Of a DNA stretch of 64,000 nucleotides, positions 26,451 to 36,553 are shown one piece after another (position 1 is the first letter of the stretch; every line of letters begins with the position of its first letter). This DNA is from Dyadobacter sp. Leaf189. GTDB taxonomy: Bacteria; Bacteroidota; Bacteroidia; Cytophagales; Spirosomataceae. The DNA lies in contig NZ_LMPS01000006.1 of the NCBI RefSeq assembly GCF_001424405.1, forward strand, positions 434,001 to 498,000, read 5' to 3'. The position numbers and the translations under genes are program-made. The notes under the pieces are model-generated. The model was not told the DNA's origin. It searched no databases and saw only the letters and a program-made list of their open reading frames with translations.

Positions 26451-26620
26451 TGGATTATCGCGTTTTTTGGTGCAAAAATACTTTCCCGTCCATTAATTCC
26501 GGCACCATCTCATTTAGATTCTTTTTAAATAACCTTGAATGTTGAAGGCAACGGCGGCTGTTATTTAAACCGTGTTTATATTTATTGATCAAAAAATACT
26601 ATCTAAATAACCCTTTACCT

Positions 26621-28360
26621 ATGTTTCAAATCAAAGAACAACCTACCGTTTTTGATGTATGCATTGTGGGCTCCGGAGCAGGAGGTGGAATGGCAGCCTA
26701 TCAACTTGCAAAAGCGGGCGCAAAGGTTGCACTTTTAGAGGCCGGCGGATATTTTGACCCTGCTGATCCTAAATACATTACACAACTAAAATGGCCTTAC
26801 GAATCACCTCGCCGCGGCGCAAGCAATCACCGTCCGTTCGGCGATTTTGACGCAGCCTGGGGTGGCTGGGAAATTGAAGGGGAACCCTATACCCGTAAAA
26901 ACGGAACGCAATTTGACTGGTTCCGGTCACGCATGCTCGGTGGCCGTACCAATCACTGGGGCCGTATTTCACTGCGTTTTGGTCCAAAAGATTTTAAAAG
27001 AAAAAGCATCGACGGATTAGGCGACGACTGGCCTATCGGCTACGATGACGTTAAACCGTATTATGACCAGGTAGATAAGCTGATCGGGGTTTTCGGAACA
27101 ATTGAAAACATGGATAACGAGCCGGACGGTATATTTCTGCCTCCGCCCAAGCCGCGTTTGCACGAGCTTTTTATCAAACAGGCAGGTAAAAAGGTAAACG
27201 TACCTGTGATACCTTCGCGCCTTTCGATCCTGACGAAACCGATCAATGACCAGCGTGGAGTTTGTTTCTATTGCAGCCAGTGCTCACGCGCATGTCAGGC
27301 TTACGCTGACTTTTCATCGTCGTCCGTACTTTGTATCCCTGCGGTAAAAACAGGAAATGTGACGTTGATCAACAATGCAATGTGCCGCGAGGTACTTACT
27401 GATCCAACTACCGGACTCGCTACCGGCGTTTCTTATGTGGACAGAGAAAAGCTTACCGAGCATACTATTAAAGCAAAAGTGGTAGTACTTGCTGCCAGCG
27501 CAGCTGAATCTGCGAGATTGCTGCTGAACTCGAAATCGGAGCGCCATCCAAACGGACTAGCCAATTCGAGCGGCGTAGTTGGCCGGTACCTGCACGATTC
27601 AACAGGCGCATCGCGCGGCGCATTCCTTCCGCATTTAATGGACAGAAAACGCTACAATGAAGATGGCGTAGGCGGAATGCACGTTTATACCCCCTGGTGG
27701 CTGGACAACAAAAAACTGGATTTCCCAAGAGGCTACCACATTGAATACGGCGGTGGAATGGGAATGCCGAGCTACGGCTTTGGTTCAGGAATTGAAAACC
27801 TGAATGGAAAATACCCGACGGCAGCCGGAACTATGAAACCCGCAGGTGGCTATGGTTCATCACTGAAAGAAGATTACCGTCGTTTTTACGGAGCAAATAT
27901 TGGAATGGCAGGTCGCGGTGAAGCTGTTCCTGACTTCAATAACTACGCCGAGATCGACCCTACGGTTGTTGACAAATATGGTATCCCTGTTTTGCGCTTC
28001 CACTACAAATGGTCGGATTACGAGATCAAGCAGGCCAAACACATGCACGATACCTTCGAAGAGATTATTCATGCACTGGGCGGTGTGGCTAATGGTGTAA
28101 AACCGGGTGCGGATACCAACTATGGACTTGCTGCCCCAGGCCGCATTATTCACGAAGTGGGTACCGTGCGTATGGGCGACGATCCGAAAACATCTGCGCT
28201 CAATAAATTTTCGCAAGCGCACGATGCGAAAAACGTATTCGTGGTTGACGGAGGTTCATTTGTTTCTCAGGCTGACAAAAATCCAACCTGGACGATCCTC
28301 GCATTGTCGTGGAGAGCTTCCGATTACATCATCAATCAGGTAAAACAGAAAAATATTTAA
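26621..28360 (+). CDS. GMC family oxidoreductase (gluconate/choline dehydrogenase-like)
   Basis: A 579-residue FAD-dependent oxidoreductase that oxidises an alcohol or sugar. The ATG at 26621 was chosen over a TTG at 26585. The FAD Rossmann motif is VGSGAGGGMAAYQLAKAG near residues 17-34, followed by LLEAGG. The C-terminal GMC signature HEVGTVRMGDDP and VDGGSFVSQADKNPTW carry the active-site His and Asn. A cysteine cluster (CFYCSQCSRAC, about residues 217-227) resembles the Fe-S hinge region of some membrane-bound GMC dehydrogenases. There is no signal peptide; export is probably by piggy-back on the Tat-exported partner encoded 30 bases downstream. Confidence 0.9.
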   Translation: MFQIKEQPTVFDVCIVGSGAGGGMAAYQLAKAGAKVALLEAGGYFDPADPKYITQLKWPYESPRRGASNHRPFGDFDAAWGGWEIEGEPYTRKNGTQFDWFRSRMLGGRTNHWGRISLRFGPKDFKRKSIDGLGDDWPIGYDDVKPYYDQVDKLIGVFGTIENMDNEPDGIFLPPPKPRLHELFIKQAGKKVNVPVIPSRLSILTKPINDQRGVCFYCSQCSRACQAYADFSSSSVLCIPAVKTGNVTLINNAMCREVLTDPTTGLATGVSYVDREKLTEHTIKAKVVVLAASAAESARLLLNSKSERHPNGLANSSGVVGRYLHDSTGASRGAFLPHLMDRKRYNEDGVGGMHVYTPWWLDNKKLDFPRGYHIEYGGGMGMPSYGFGSGIENLNGKYPTAAGTMKPAGGYGSSLKEDYRRFYGANIGMAGRGEAVPDFNNYAEIDPTVVDKYGIPVLRFHYKWSDYEIKQAKHMHDTFEEIIHALGGVANGVKPGADTNYGLAAPGRIIHEVGTVRMGDDPKTSALNKFSQAHDAKNVFVVDGGSFVSQADKNPTWTILALSWRASDYIINQVKQKNI

Positions 28361-28390
28361 TTGTTTGAACAAAGTTTCAAATCACGATAT

Positions 28391-29029
28391 ATGAAACGCA
28401 GAGATTCGCTCAAAGCATTAACCCTCAGCTCATTGGGGATAACAGCACTCAGTCCGCAGGTTGCACTTGCAGAGCAGAGAGAGCTGGAAACACAAATGCC
28501 GCCGGAAACCCCGCTCAAAATACCGGGTGGAAGAACAAAAGACGAAGCAATACGCGACGCCAGGCTGATGAAGGAGAAATTCCTTACTGCGGCCGAAATG
28601 GCTACCATCAAAGTGCTGGTCGACATTATTATTCCAGCAGATGATAAATCAGGCAGCGCGACGCAAGCCGGCGTACCTGATTTCATTGAATTCATCGTGA
28701 AAGATATGCCGCAAAACCAGACACCTTTACGCGGAGGCTTGAAGTGGCTGGATAGGGAGTCAAGCAAACGTTTTGGCAAAATATTCACTCTTGCAACAAA
28801 GGCGCAGCAGATTCAAATTGTTGATGATATTGCTTACCCTGAAAAGGCGAAGCCAATTTACAGCCAGGGAGTTGCATTCTTCAACTTAATGCGCAACCTG
28901 ACTGCCTCAGGTTATTACACATCCAAAATCGGTATCGCTGCCCTGGGTTACATGGGCAATACACCGAATGTTTGGGAAGGTGTACCGGCCGACGTTTTGA
29001 AACAATATGGTTTAAGTTACGATAATTAA
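28391..29029 (+). CDS. Gluconate 2-dehydrogenase subunit 3 family protein (Tat-exported)
   Basis: A 212-residue small partner subunit of the preceding GMC oxidoreductase. The chosen ATG (28391) gives a clear twin-arginine signal (MKRRDSLKALTLSSLG...ALSPQ) for Tat export. The Gluconate_2-dh3 domain follows from about residue 55 (FLTAAEMATIKVLVDIIIPAD, VPDFIEFIVKDMP). In the family this subunit accompanies a flavoprotein and often a cytochrome c; no cytochrome gene lies nearby, so the electron acceptor is unknown. It ends at a strong bidirectional terminator. Confidence 0.88.
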   Translation: MKRRDSLKALTLSSLGITALSPQVALAEQRELETQMPPETPLKIPGGRTKDEAIRDARLMKEKFLTAAEMATIKVLVDIIIPADDKSGSATQAGVPDFIEFIVKDMPQNQTPLRGGLKWLDRESSKRFGKIFTLATKAQQIQIVDDIAYPEKAKPIYSQGVAFFNLMRNLTASGYYTSKIGIAALGYMGNTPNVWEGVPADVLKQYGLSYDN

Positions 29030-29048
29030 CGATTACCAAGTGTAAACA

Positions 29049-29079
29049 AAAAGAGCTGATCAATGTGATCAGCTCTTTT
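29049..29079. terminator. Bidirectional rho-independent terminator
   Basis: A perfect 14-base stem (AAAAGAGCTGATCA / TGATCAGCTCTTTT) with an ATG loop, T-rich on both sides. It serves the convergent gluconate-subunit-3 and ABC-F genes. Confidence 0.9.
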
Positions 29080-29103
29080 GTTTTTTGGCAATGCAGCGTG
29101 ATG

Positions 29104-30729
<1,626 letters not shown>

Positions 30730-30802
30730 TTATTTATGAATGAGACCGCAAAACTACAAAAATCACGCTGATTTCGGATGTCCGGGTTAACTAAACAAAT
30801 GA

Positions 30803-30827
30803 GGCAGACCGGATCAACCAGTCTGCC
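30803..30827 (-). terminator. Hairpin terminator downstream of the beta-propeller gene
   Basis: A 7-base stem GGCAGAC/GTCTGCC with an 11-base loop lies 24 bases past the stop of the minus-strand propeller gene, followed on that strand by a T-rich stretch. Confidence 0.55.
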
Positions 30828-30850
30828 CCGTCAACTATCTTGTATGCTAC

Positions 30851-32125
30851 TTATGGAATGACGCGTAAGGTATGCGCACCTTTTCCAACTCCGATTGAGG
30901 CACCTTGCTTTTTCAATGCAGGTGTATCCCCCTTTGTTACTGTCCAGAATTCAACTCCGCCATTGCTGTTACCATATTGCAGGTATTCAAAAACGGTAAC
31001 TGCCACGTTCGAGCCGTCTTTATCGAATGCGACGCTCTGCGGATAAATACCCTGGAACGGGTAATCAGCCACTTTGGTCAATGCACCGGTGGCCGCTACT
31101 TTATACAAGATTAATGCAGCGCCAGTCCCCGCTCCTGCCTCTGTCCATGGCGAACCGCTCTTGCCTGACGTTGCAGTAACAAGCATCGAGCCATCGGGAC
31201 TTATTGCAAATGAACCTGTGTTCAAACCAACAGCAGCCTGACCGGATACCTTGTGCTCAGTTGAACCATCCATTGAAAAATCAACTACGACAACCTCACC
31301 GTCACCAGCGGCCTTTCCCTGTGCTCCCTTGGTATCAAGGACGAGATAATGCTTTCCGTCAGGTGTGAATTTTCCAAACGAAGGTTCTGTACCAACCTTC
31401 ACAGGTTTTCCAACCATTTCCACATTTTTGAGCTTTCCAGCCTCTCTGATCACTTTGTACAGACCCACTTCATTGGAGTTATCTAAAGTGAATGCAATGA
31501 AATCACCGGAAGGGTGCCACGACAGGTCTATAATTTTGTTAGAGGAATCAATGGCAGCCGGCAGGTTCAGAAAGCGGGCTGGCTTTCCATCGGGACCAGC
31601 TTCTATAAACACGAGCTCCTTACCTGCGTCGCTCGTGGAGATGATCAACTCATTCTTATTAATATCGATTGAAGTCGGCTTTTTGCCCACCGGGAAACCA
31701 AATTTCGCTTTCGGAGCTGCCAGGTTCGTGATATCTACAACAAACAGCTTCTCTCCTACCGGAAATTCCTTGTAAGGATCTTTGTATTCGGCTACACCGT
31801 CTTCCGGTCTCACGCGATTTTCCAGCACGTAGGCGAGTCCGCCGCTTGCGGGAACGGCCAGTGTTTTCGAATAGCCCAGCGCCGAATTGGATACCATTGC
31901 GGTACCTAATCCTTTACTGCCCCGCTCAACAGGGAATTTAATGGTGCTTAACTGATCCCTCGAAGTGTTGTCCCTTAATAACTTACCATCAACAAATGCG
32001 GAAGCCGACATATCGGCATCTGAAACAACAACCAATCCACGGGCATTGAAGGTGATGGGCGATTGAGCAACTGCCGGAATACTACCCAAAGCTGCTAAAC
32101 CAGCAAATAATGCGACTTTTTTCAT
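30851..32125 (-). CDS. Secreted beta-propeller protein of unknown function
   Basis: A 424-residue exported protein; the signal peptide ends at about residue 20 (SIPAVAQ). The rest is a series of beta-propeller blades with recurring turns such as LSWHPSGDFIAFTLDN, GKFTPDGKHYLVLDTKG, FAISPDGSMLVTATSG and VAFDKDGSNVAVTVFE, which resemble YVTN/lactonase or WD40-type blades. No catalytic residues can be assigned. It lies downstream of rpsT, but two terminator hairpins between them indicate separate transcription. It could be a lactonase-fold enzyme or a purely structural propeller. Confidence 0.65.
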   Translation of the reverse strand: MKKVALFAGLAALGSIPAVAQSPITFNARGLVVVSDADMSASAFVDGKLLRDNTSRDQLSTIKFPVERGSKGLGTAMVSNSALGYSKTLAVPASGGLAYVLENRVRPEDGVAEYKDPYKEFPVGEKLFVVDITNLAAPKAKFGFPVGKKPTSIDINKNELIISTSDAGKELVFIEAGPDGKPARFLNLPAAIDSSNKIIDLSWHPSGDFIAFTLDNSNEVGLYKVIREAGKLKNVEMVGKPVKVGTEPSFGKFTPDGKHYLVLDTKGAQGKAAGDGEVVVVDFSMDGSTEHKVSGQAAVGLNTGSFAISPDGSMLVTATSGKSGSPWTEAGAGTGAALILYKVAATGALTKVADYPFQGIYPQSVAFDKDGSNVAVTVFEYLQYGNSNGGVEFWTVTKGDTPALKKQGASIGVGKGAHTLRVIP

Positions 32126-32180
32126 AAAAAGAATCTTAGGTTTTAGGTGGCTTTAAAATGAAACTCCTTTAAATCAAAAG

Positions 32181-32213
32181 AAACCTTACTTCGCTGGACG
32201 GCAAGCAAGGTTT
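32181..32213 (-). terminator. Second hairpin between rpsT and the propeller gene
   Basis: AAACCTTaCTT pairs with AAGcAAGGTTT around an 11-base loop; on the minus strand it is followed by CTTTTG. It may back up the rpsT terminator or form part of the propeller gene leader. Confidence 0.45.
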
Positions 32214-32243
32214 CTCTTATCTAATTCGCAATATAACAGAAAA

Positions 32244-32268
32244 ACCCCGATAGTTAAACTACCGGGGT
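32244..32268 (-). terminator. rpsT rho-independent terminator
   Basis: The stem ACCCCG-TAGTT / AACTA-CGGGGT (one mismatch, two-base loop) lies 18 bases past the rpsT stop and is followed on the minus strand by TTTTT. Confidence 0.85.
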
Positions 32269-32286
32269 GATTTCATCAGTAGAAAT

Positions 32287-32550
32287 TTAAGCTGCTACTG
32301 CCAAAGAATTAATATGCTTCGCCAATTTCGATTTCTGGTTAGAAGCTTTTTTCTTATGGATAATGTTTTTCTTAGCCAAACGGTCCAACATAGAAGACAC
32401 TGTTTTGTAAACTTCAACAGCTACTGTCTTGTCAGTTGTCTCGCGTAGTTTTTTGATGTATGAACGTGTGGTTTTGTGCTGGTAACGGTTACGCAAACGT
32501 TTTGTTTCGTTAGCGCGGATTCTTTTTAATGCTGATTTATGATTTGCCAT
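32287..32550 (-). CDS. rpsT: 30S ribosomal protein S20
   Basis: An 87-residue basic protein that binds 16S rRNA and helps early small-subunit assembly. The sequence starts [14 protein letters not shown] and contains the family helices ([38 protein letters not shown]). Length is typical. It is monocistronic, with its own promoter at 32588-32618 and a strong terminator. Confidence 0.96.
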   Translation of the reverse strand: MANHKSALKRIRANETKRLRNRYQHKTTRSYIKKLRETTDKTVAVEVYKTVSSMLDRLAKKNIIHKKKASNQKSKLAKHINSLAVAA

Positions 32551-32587
32551 TTCGTATTAATATTTTTCAATTTCTCATTTTGGTGTG

Positions 32588-32618
32588 CAAAAATAGAGAT
32601 TTGAGCACAAATAGCCAA
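32588..32618 (-). promoter_or_regulatory. Promoter of rpsT (TTG-N20-TATTTTTG)
   Basis: On the minus strand TTG (32616-32618) lies 20 bases from TATTTTTG (32588-32595), an exact consensus match. It predicts a leader of about 30 bases before the rpsT ATG. Confidence 0.6.
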
Positions 32619-32653
32619 ACTTCCTTGTAAATAAATTTAGATTTTAACTGTAC

Positions 32654-33457
32654 TTACTTGGGCATACGTTGTAAGTCAGACGATAAGTACTCCTCAATGC
32701 GCGCTTCCAGTTCATTATAGGGAATGTTTCCGTGCAGTACACCTTCCACTGCCAGGGATATCTTTCCTGTCTGCTCTGAGATAACAATCACAATTGCATC
32801 TGTGGCTTCGCTCATGCCCATTCCCGCTCTGTGGCGGAAACCCAGCGAAGAAGGAACATCCACTCCGTCGGCAACGGGCAACACGCATCTGGCAGCTTTC
32901 AGCACACCGTCTACAATTACCACAGCACCGTCGTGCAGCTCACTATATTGATTGAAAAGCGACACCAGCAATGGTTTCGAAACCCTTGCGTCGAGCAACT
33001 CGCCTGTTTCGATAAACTTTGTGAGATCATCCCTTTTATTAACTACAATTAATGCACCTGTGAAGTTGGCAGCGATGGTTTTACTTGCGTCAACGATTTC
33101 TTTCAGGTTCTTCGCTTTCTGGTCGAGTACCGAGGTGCCGATGATCTTTTTCAAAAACCCATTATTGGTGTAAATGGTTGATTTACCGATAATGAGCAAA
33201 AACCGCCGGATCTCCTGCTGAAAAATCACGATCAATGCGACCGCTCCCACTCCCATAAAATACTCCAGAATGGCAGTCAGCAGCCCTAAACCCAGCCCTT
33301 TAACAACAAGGTAAAAAACATACACGAACAGGTATCCTAAAAACACGCGGCTTGCGATACTTCCCCTTACCAGTGTATACACCTGATACAGCAAAATCGC
33401 AACCAGAAAAACATCCAGGACATCTGTCCAGTTAATGTTTAGAAAACCCACACGCAT
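32654..33457 (-). CDS. cdaA: Diadenylate cyclase (CdaA)
   Basis: A 267-residue membrane enzyme that joins two ATP into the second messenger c-di-AMP. Three hydrophobic segments occupy residues 12-82, followed by the DisA_N cyclase domain. The two catalytic motifs are intact: DGA at 176-178 (HDGAVVIVDG) and RHR at 208-210 (GFRHRAGMGMSE). It lies 36 bases downstream of folP on the same strand, a Bacteroidota arrangement. No CdaR or GlmM gene adjoins it, unlike in Firmicutes. Confidence 0.94.
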   Translation of the reverse strand: MRVGFLNINWTDVLDVFLVAILLYQVYTLVRGSIASRVFLGYLFVYVFYLVVKGLGLGLLTAILEYFMGVGAVALIVIFQQEIRRFLLIIGKSTIYTNNGFLKKIIGTSVLDQKAKNLKEIVDASKTIAANFTGALIVVNKRDDLTKFIETGELLDARVSKPLLVSLFNQYSELHDGAVVIVDGVLKAARCVLPVADGVDVPSSLGFRHRAGMGMSEATDAIVIVISEQTGKISLAVEGVLHGNIPYNELEARIEEYLSSDLQRMPK

Positions 33458-33493
33458 AAGACAATCTATAAATTTCAGCGACTAAATTACTAC

Positions 33494-34345
33494 TTAATTT
33501 CTAACTGTTCCGGCCATTGACCAGAGTTTTACCGCCTCTACAGCCTGCTTCACATCGTGTACGCGCAGTATGGAAGCGCCGCGTTCGAGTGCCAGTGTGT
33601 TGAGGACGGTGGTCCCGTTTAATGCATCCTCGGGAGCTACTCCGAGGGTTTTGTAAATGGTCGATTTTCTGGACAAACCAGCCAGTACCGGATAACCTAA
33701 CTGTTCAAACTCACTCAAATTGCGCAGCAGCTCAAAATTCTGCGCGATTGTTTTTGCAAAGCCAAATCCGGGATCTACAATAATGTCTGCAATCCCCAGT
33801 GCACGCAATGCGGCGATCTTCGTTTGCAAATCCTTCAAAATGTCCCGTACCACGTGATCATAATGGGTAAGTTTGTTCATTGTTTGTGGCTCCCCGCGCA
33901 TGTGCATTAGTACGTAAGGAACCCGCAGCTCAGCCACTGTCTCGAACATCCTGGGATCCAACGTTCCGCCTGAAACATCATTGATCAGGCTTGCCCCAGC
34001 GGCTACTGCCTCTTTCGCTACATCAGAACGAAAAGTATCGACGGATATAACGGTTTTGGGAAAAAACTTGGTAATCGCATTCAGCGCGGTTAAAATACTA
34101 TCCAATTCTTCTGTAACAGAAATATCTTTTGCTCCCGGCCGCGTGGAATATCCGCCTATATCAATCAGGTCCGCACCTTCTGAAAGCATTGTGCCTGCGC
34201 GCTCAATTACTTCATCCTCAGAATTTGCGCGGCTTCCTCTGAAAAAGGAATCTGTAGTGGTATTAAGAATTCCCATCACTAAAGGCCGGCTCAGATCGAC
34301 GATCCTGCCCCGGATGTTGAGCGTTTTTTTGCTAACTTGCAGCAT
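33494..34345 (-). CDS. folP: Dihydropteroate synthase
   Basis: A 283-residue folate-pathway enzyme that condenses p-aminobenzoate with dihydropterin pyrophosphate; it is the target of sulfonamides. Motifs: VMGILNTTTDSFF near residues 23-35 (pterin and pyrophosphate loop), GADLIDIGGYSTRPGA near 55-70, INDVSGG near 120, and DPGFGFAKT near 191. FLAGLSRKST-like AGLSRKSTIY is present. Length is normal. It is first in the folP-cdaA unit and divergent, 28 bases away, from the DUF1599 gene. Confidence 0.95.
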   Translation of the reverse strand: MLQVSKKTLNIRGRIVDLSRPLVMGILNTTTDSFFRGSRANSEDEVIERAGTMLSEGADLIDIGGYSTRPGAKDISVTEELDSILTALNAITKFFPKTVISVDTFRSDVAKEAVAAGASLINDVSGGTLDPRMFETVAELRVPYVLMHMRGEPQTMNKLTHYDHVVRDILKDLQTKIAALRALGIADIIVDPGFGFAKTIAQNFELLRNLSEFEQLGYPVLAGLSRKSTIYKTLGVAPEDALNGTTVLNTLALERGASILRVHDVKQAVEAVKLWSMAGTVRN

Positions 34346-34352
34346 AGATTTG
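34345..34352 (+). promoter_or_regulatory. Putative -7 promoter element (TAGATTTG)
   Basis: TAGATTTG overlaps the folP start codon on the opposite strand and lies 21 bases before the GTG of the DUF1599 gene. No -33 match was found. Confidence 0.3.
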
Positions 34353-34373
34353 TTTAAATACTAACTCAAAACA

Positions 34374-34913
34374 GTGAAATCCACCGAATCGGAATATCAG
34401 GAAATCATTCAGTATTGCCAAGATCTTTTTACAAAAAAAAACAAGGACTACGGCACCTCCTGGCGGATTCTGCGCATCCCGTCCATTACTGATCAGATCT
34501 TTATCAAAGCCCAGAGAATTCGCACTATACAGGAAAAAGGCGTGCAGAAAGTGGATGAAAATGTCTCTTCAGAGTTTATCGGGATCATCAACTATTGTGT
34601 AATGGCACTGATCCAGATAGACAGTTTGGGCCAGCAGATCGACGAATCAGAGCTGACCACCTTATATAACAAGCAGGTGAATGAAGTGGCTGAGTTGCTG
34701 TTCAACAAGAATCACGATTACGGCGAAGCCTGGCGGGATATGCGCGTGAACTCAATGACAGACATTATCCTGATGAAATTGTTACGGATTAAACAAATAG
34801 AAGATAATAACGGACTTACGATCGTTTCAGAAGGTGTAAAAGCAGGCTACCAGGATATCATTAATTATTCGGTGTTCTGCCTGATCAAGTCCAATGCATT
34901 ACATACCAATTGA
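34374..34913 (+). CDS. DUF1599 domain protein (duplicated domain)
   Basis: A 179-residue soluble, helix-rich protein of unknown function with a clear internal duplication. KNKDYGTSWRILRIPSITDQ (about 22-41) and KNHDYGEAWRDMRVNSMTDI (about 118-137) align, each followed by an RI-x-QE/QIED helix. DUF1599 has been linked to nucleotide-modification proteins; I am not certain of that. The start is GTG. The stop overlaps the region before the DoxX-like gene, so they are probably co-transcribed. Confidence 0.75.
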   Translation: MKSTESEYQEIIQYCQDLFTKKNKDYGTSWRILRIPSITDQIFIKAQRIRTIQEKGVQKVDENVSSEFIGIINYCVMALIQIDSLGQQIDESELTTLYNKQVNEVAELLFNKNHDYGEAWRDMRVNSMTDIILMKLLRIKQIEDNNGLTIVSEGVKAGYQDIINYSVFCLIKSNALHTN

Positions 34914-34942
34914 ACCGAAGCTTCATTATTACAGCTTTTCAA

Positions 34943-36034
34943 ATGAAAATTCTTGCTCAGGTTTCCCGCGTCATCGTGGGGCTTCTATTCATTTTTTCGG
35001 GACTCATCAAGCTGAATGATCCGATCGGGACTCAATACAAGCTTGAAGAATACTTCGAAGTGTTCGCTACCGATCTTCCCGCATTCCATGATTTTTTCAT
35101 GGGGCTGGTTCCCCTGGCGTTGTACTTCTCCGTATTTCTCTGCACAGCCGAAGTTGTGCTCGGGATTGCATTGCTGGTCGCTTACAAACCACGGACAATT
35201 TCCTGGCTGCTGCTGCTGATCATCCTGTTTTTCACGTTCCTGACATTCTATTCTGCCTACTTCAACAAGGTGACCGATTGCGGCTGTTTCGGAGCGGCTA
35301 TTAAGCTTACGCCCTGGACTTCGTTTGGGAAAGACCTGTTTCTGCTTGCATTAATTCTCGTTATCGTTTTTTACCGAAAGAAATTTCGTGCGCTTCCCAC
35401 GGGTATTATCGTGGTAATTTCAACCTTGGTCTCACTTGGTATTGCGGTGTATGCATTACGTCATTTACCTATTCTGGACCTGCTCCCCTATCGTGTCGGC
35501 GCCAATATTCCTGCGCAGCTAAAACCCTCCGAGCCTCTCAGGTATCTTTATATATTTGACAAGAAAGGTGAAACAGTGGAGTACGAGCAATATCCAAGCG
35601 ACACGACACTTGTTTTCAAAGAAATGATTGTCCTCAACGAGGATGCAAAACCTAAGATCACAGATTATAAAGTCTGGAATGATGAAGGCGACTTTACGGA
35701 GGAAACTTTCAAAGGCAACAAGCTTTTTCTCATTATCAAGAATCTGACTGATATCAATACAGCCGCGCTGCCTGACATTAATAAACTGATCAATGCAGTT
35801 CGTGGCAAAGGGATACAGCCCATTATCCTGACTTCCGGCAACAGTGAAGAAATCGTGGCATTCCTGAATGCGCATCAGCTTAATGCGCCTTTTTATTACG
35901 TCGACGCGACAGTTTTAAAAACGATCATGCGCTCCAACCCTGGGCTCTGGCTTTTGAAAGACGGAACTGTGAAAGGAAAATGGCATTATAATGATACGCC
36001 AGGCGCTGACGAAGTCTTGAACCTTGTTAAATAA
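34943..36034 (+). CDS. DoxX-like membrane protein with thioredoxin-like C-terminus (BT_3928 family)
   Basis: A 363-residue membrane protein. I chose the ATG at 34943 (MKILAQVSRVIVGLLF) over a TTG at 34910. The N-terminal half has four hydrophobic segments with the DoxX-like opening GLLFIFSGLIKLNDPIG and a conserved DCGCFG motif (about residues 112-117) at a membrane boundary. The C-terminal half (from about 195) looks soluble and thioredoxin-like (LFLIIKNLTDINTAALPDI, PIILTSGNSEEIVAFLNAH) but has no CxxC. BT_3928-type proteins have this layout; the function is unknown. Redox work at the membrane is a guess. Confidence 0.75.
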   Translation: MKILAQVSRVIVGLLFIFSGLIKLNDPIGTQYKLEEYFEVFATDLPAFHDFFMGLVPLALYFSVFLCTAEVVLGIALLVAYKPRTISWLLLLIILFFTFLTFYSAYFNKVTDCGCFGAAIKLTPWTSFGKDLFLLALILVIVFYRKKFRALPTGIIVVISTLVSLGIAVYALRHLPILDLLPYRVGANIPAQLKPSEPLRYLYIFDKKGETVEYEQYPSDTTLVFKEMIVLNEDAKPKITDYKVWNDEGDFTEETFKGNKLFLIIKNLTDINTAALPDINKLINAVRGKGIQPIILTSGNSEEIVAFLNAHQLNAPFYYVDATVLKTIMRSNPGLWLLKDGTVKGKWHYNDTPGADEVLNLVK

Positions 36035-36048
36035 TCCGGCTGATTGAA

Positions 36049-36552
36049 ATGAAGAATGTAATTCTGGTCGGAATGATGTCGTCAGGCAAAACAACGCTTG
36101 GCAAAAAGTTAGCGCGATTGCTTGGTTTTCAGTTTGTAGATCTGGACAAGCTGATTGAAAAAGATCAGCAAATGGATATTCCGTCGATATTTTCGGAAAA
36201 AGGAGAATCTTATTTCAGGGATGTCGAAAGCCGCGTCCTGAAAGAAACAGCATTGCGGCAGCACATTGTACTCGCTTCCGGCGGAGGCACTCCCTGCTTT
36301 TTCGACAATATGCAGGTGATCAATACAATGGGTATCAGTGTTTTTCTCGATGTACCCGCAGCTGACCTTGCGCGACGTATCGAGAGCCACGGAAAAGATG
36401 ATCGTCCAATCCTCTCTGGCGCTACTTCCCTGCGTGAAACTTTGGAGCAAAAAATAAATGAGCGCCTGCCGTTTTACCAGCAGGCGCATCTGAGTTTGAG
36501 CGGTGAAATTGAAGTGAATCAGCTGTTGAATGCACTTCGCCCTTTAATGTAA
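36049..36552 (+). CDS. aroK: Shikimate kinase
   Basis: A 167-residue kinase that phosphorylates shikimate in aromatic amino acid synthesis. Motifs: Walker A GMMSSGKTTLGKKLA (8-22), the shikimate-binding Asp in FVDLDKLIEKD (30-40), FRDVESRVLKE (57-67) and ASGGGTPCF (76-84). A short lid is present around DDRPILSG. It is the last gene of a + strand run, 14 bases after the DoxX-like gene, and convergent with the OmpP1-type porin with 1 base between them. Confidence 0.94.
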   Translation: MKNVILVGMMSSGKTTLGKKLARLLGFQFVDLDKLIEKDQQMDIPSIFSEKGESYFRDVESRVLKETALRQHIVLASGGGTPCFFDNMQVINTMGISVFLDVPAADLARRIESHGKDDRPILSGATSLRETLEQKINERLPFYQQAHLSLSGEIEVNQLLNALRPLM

Positions 36553-36553
36553 C

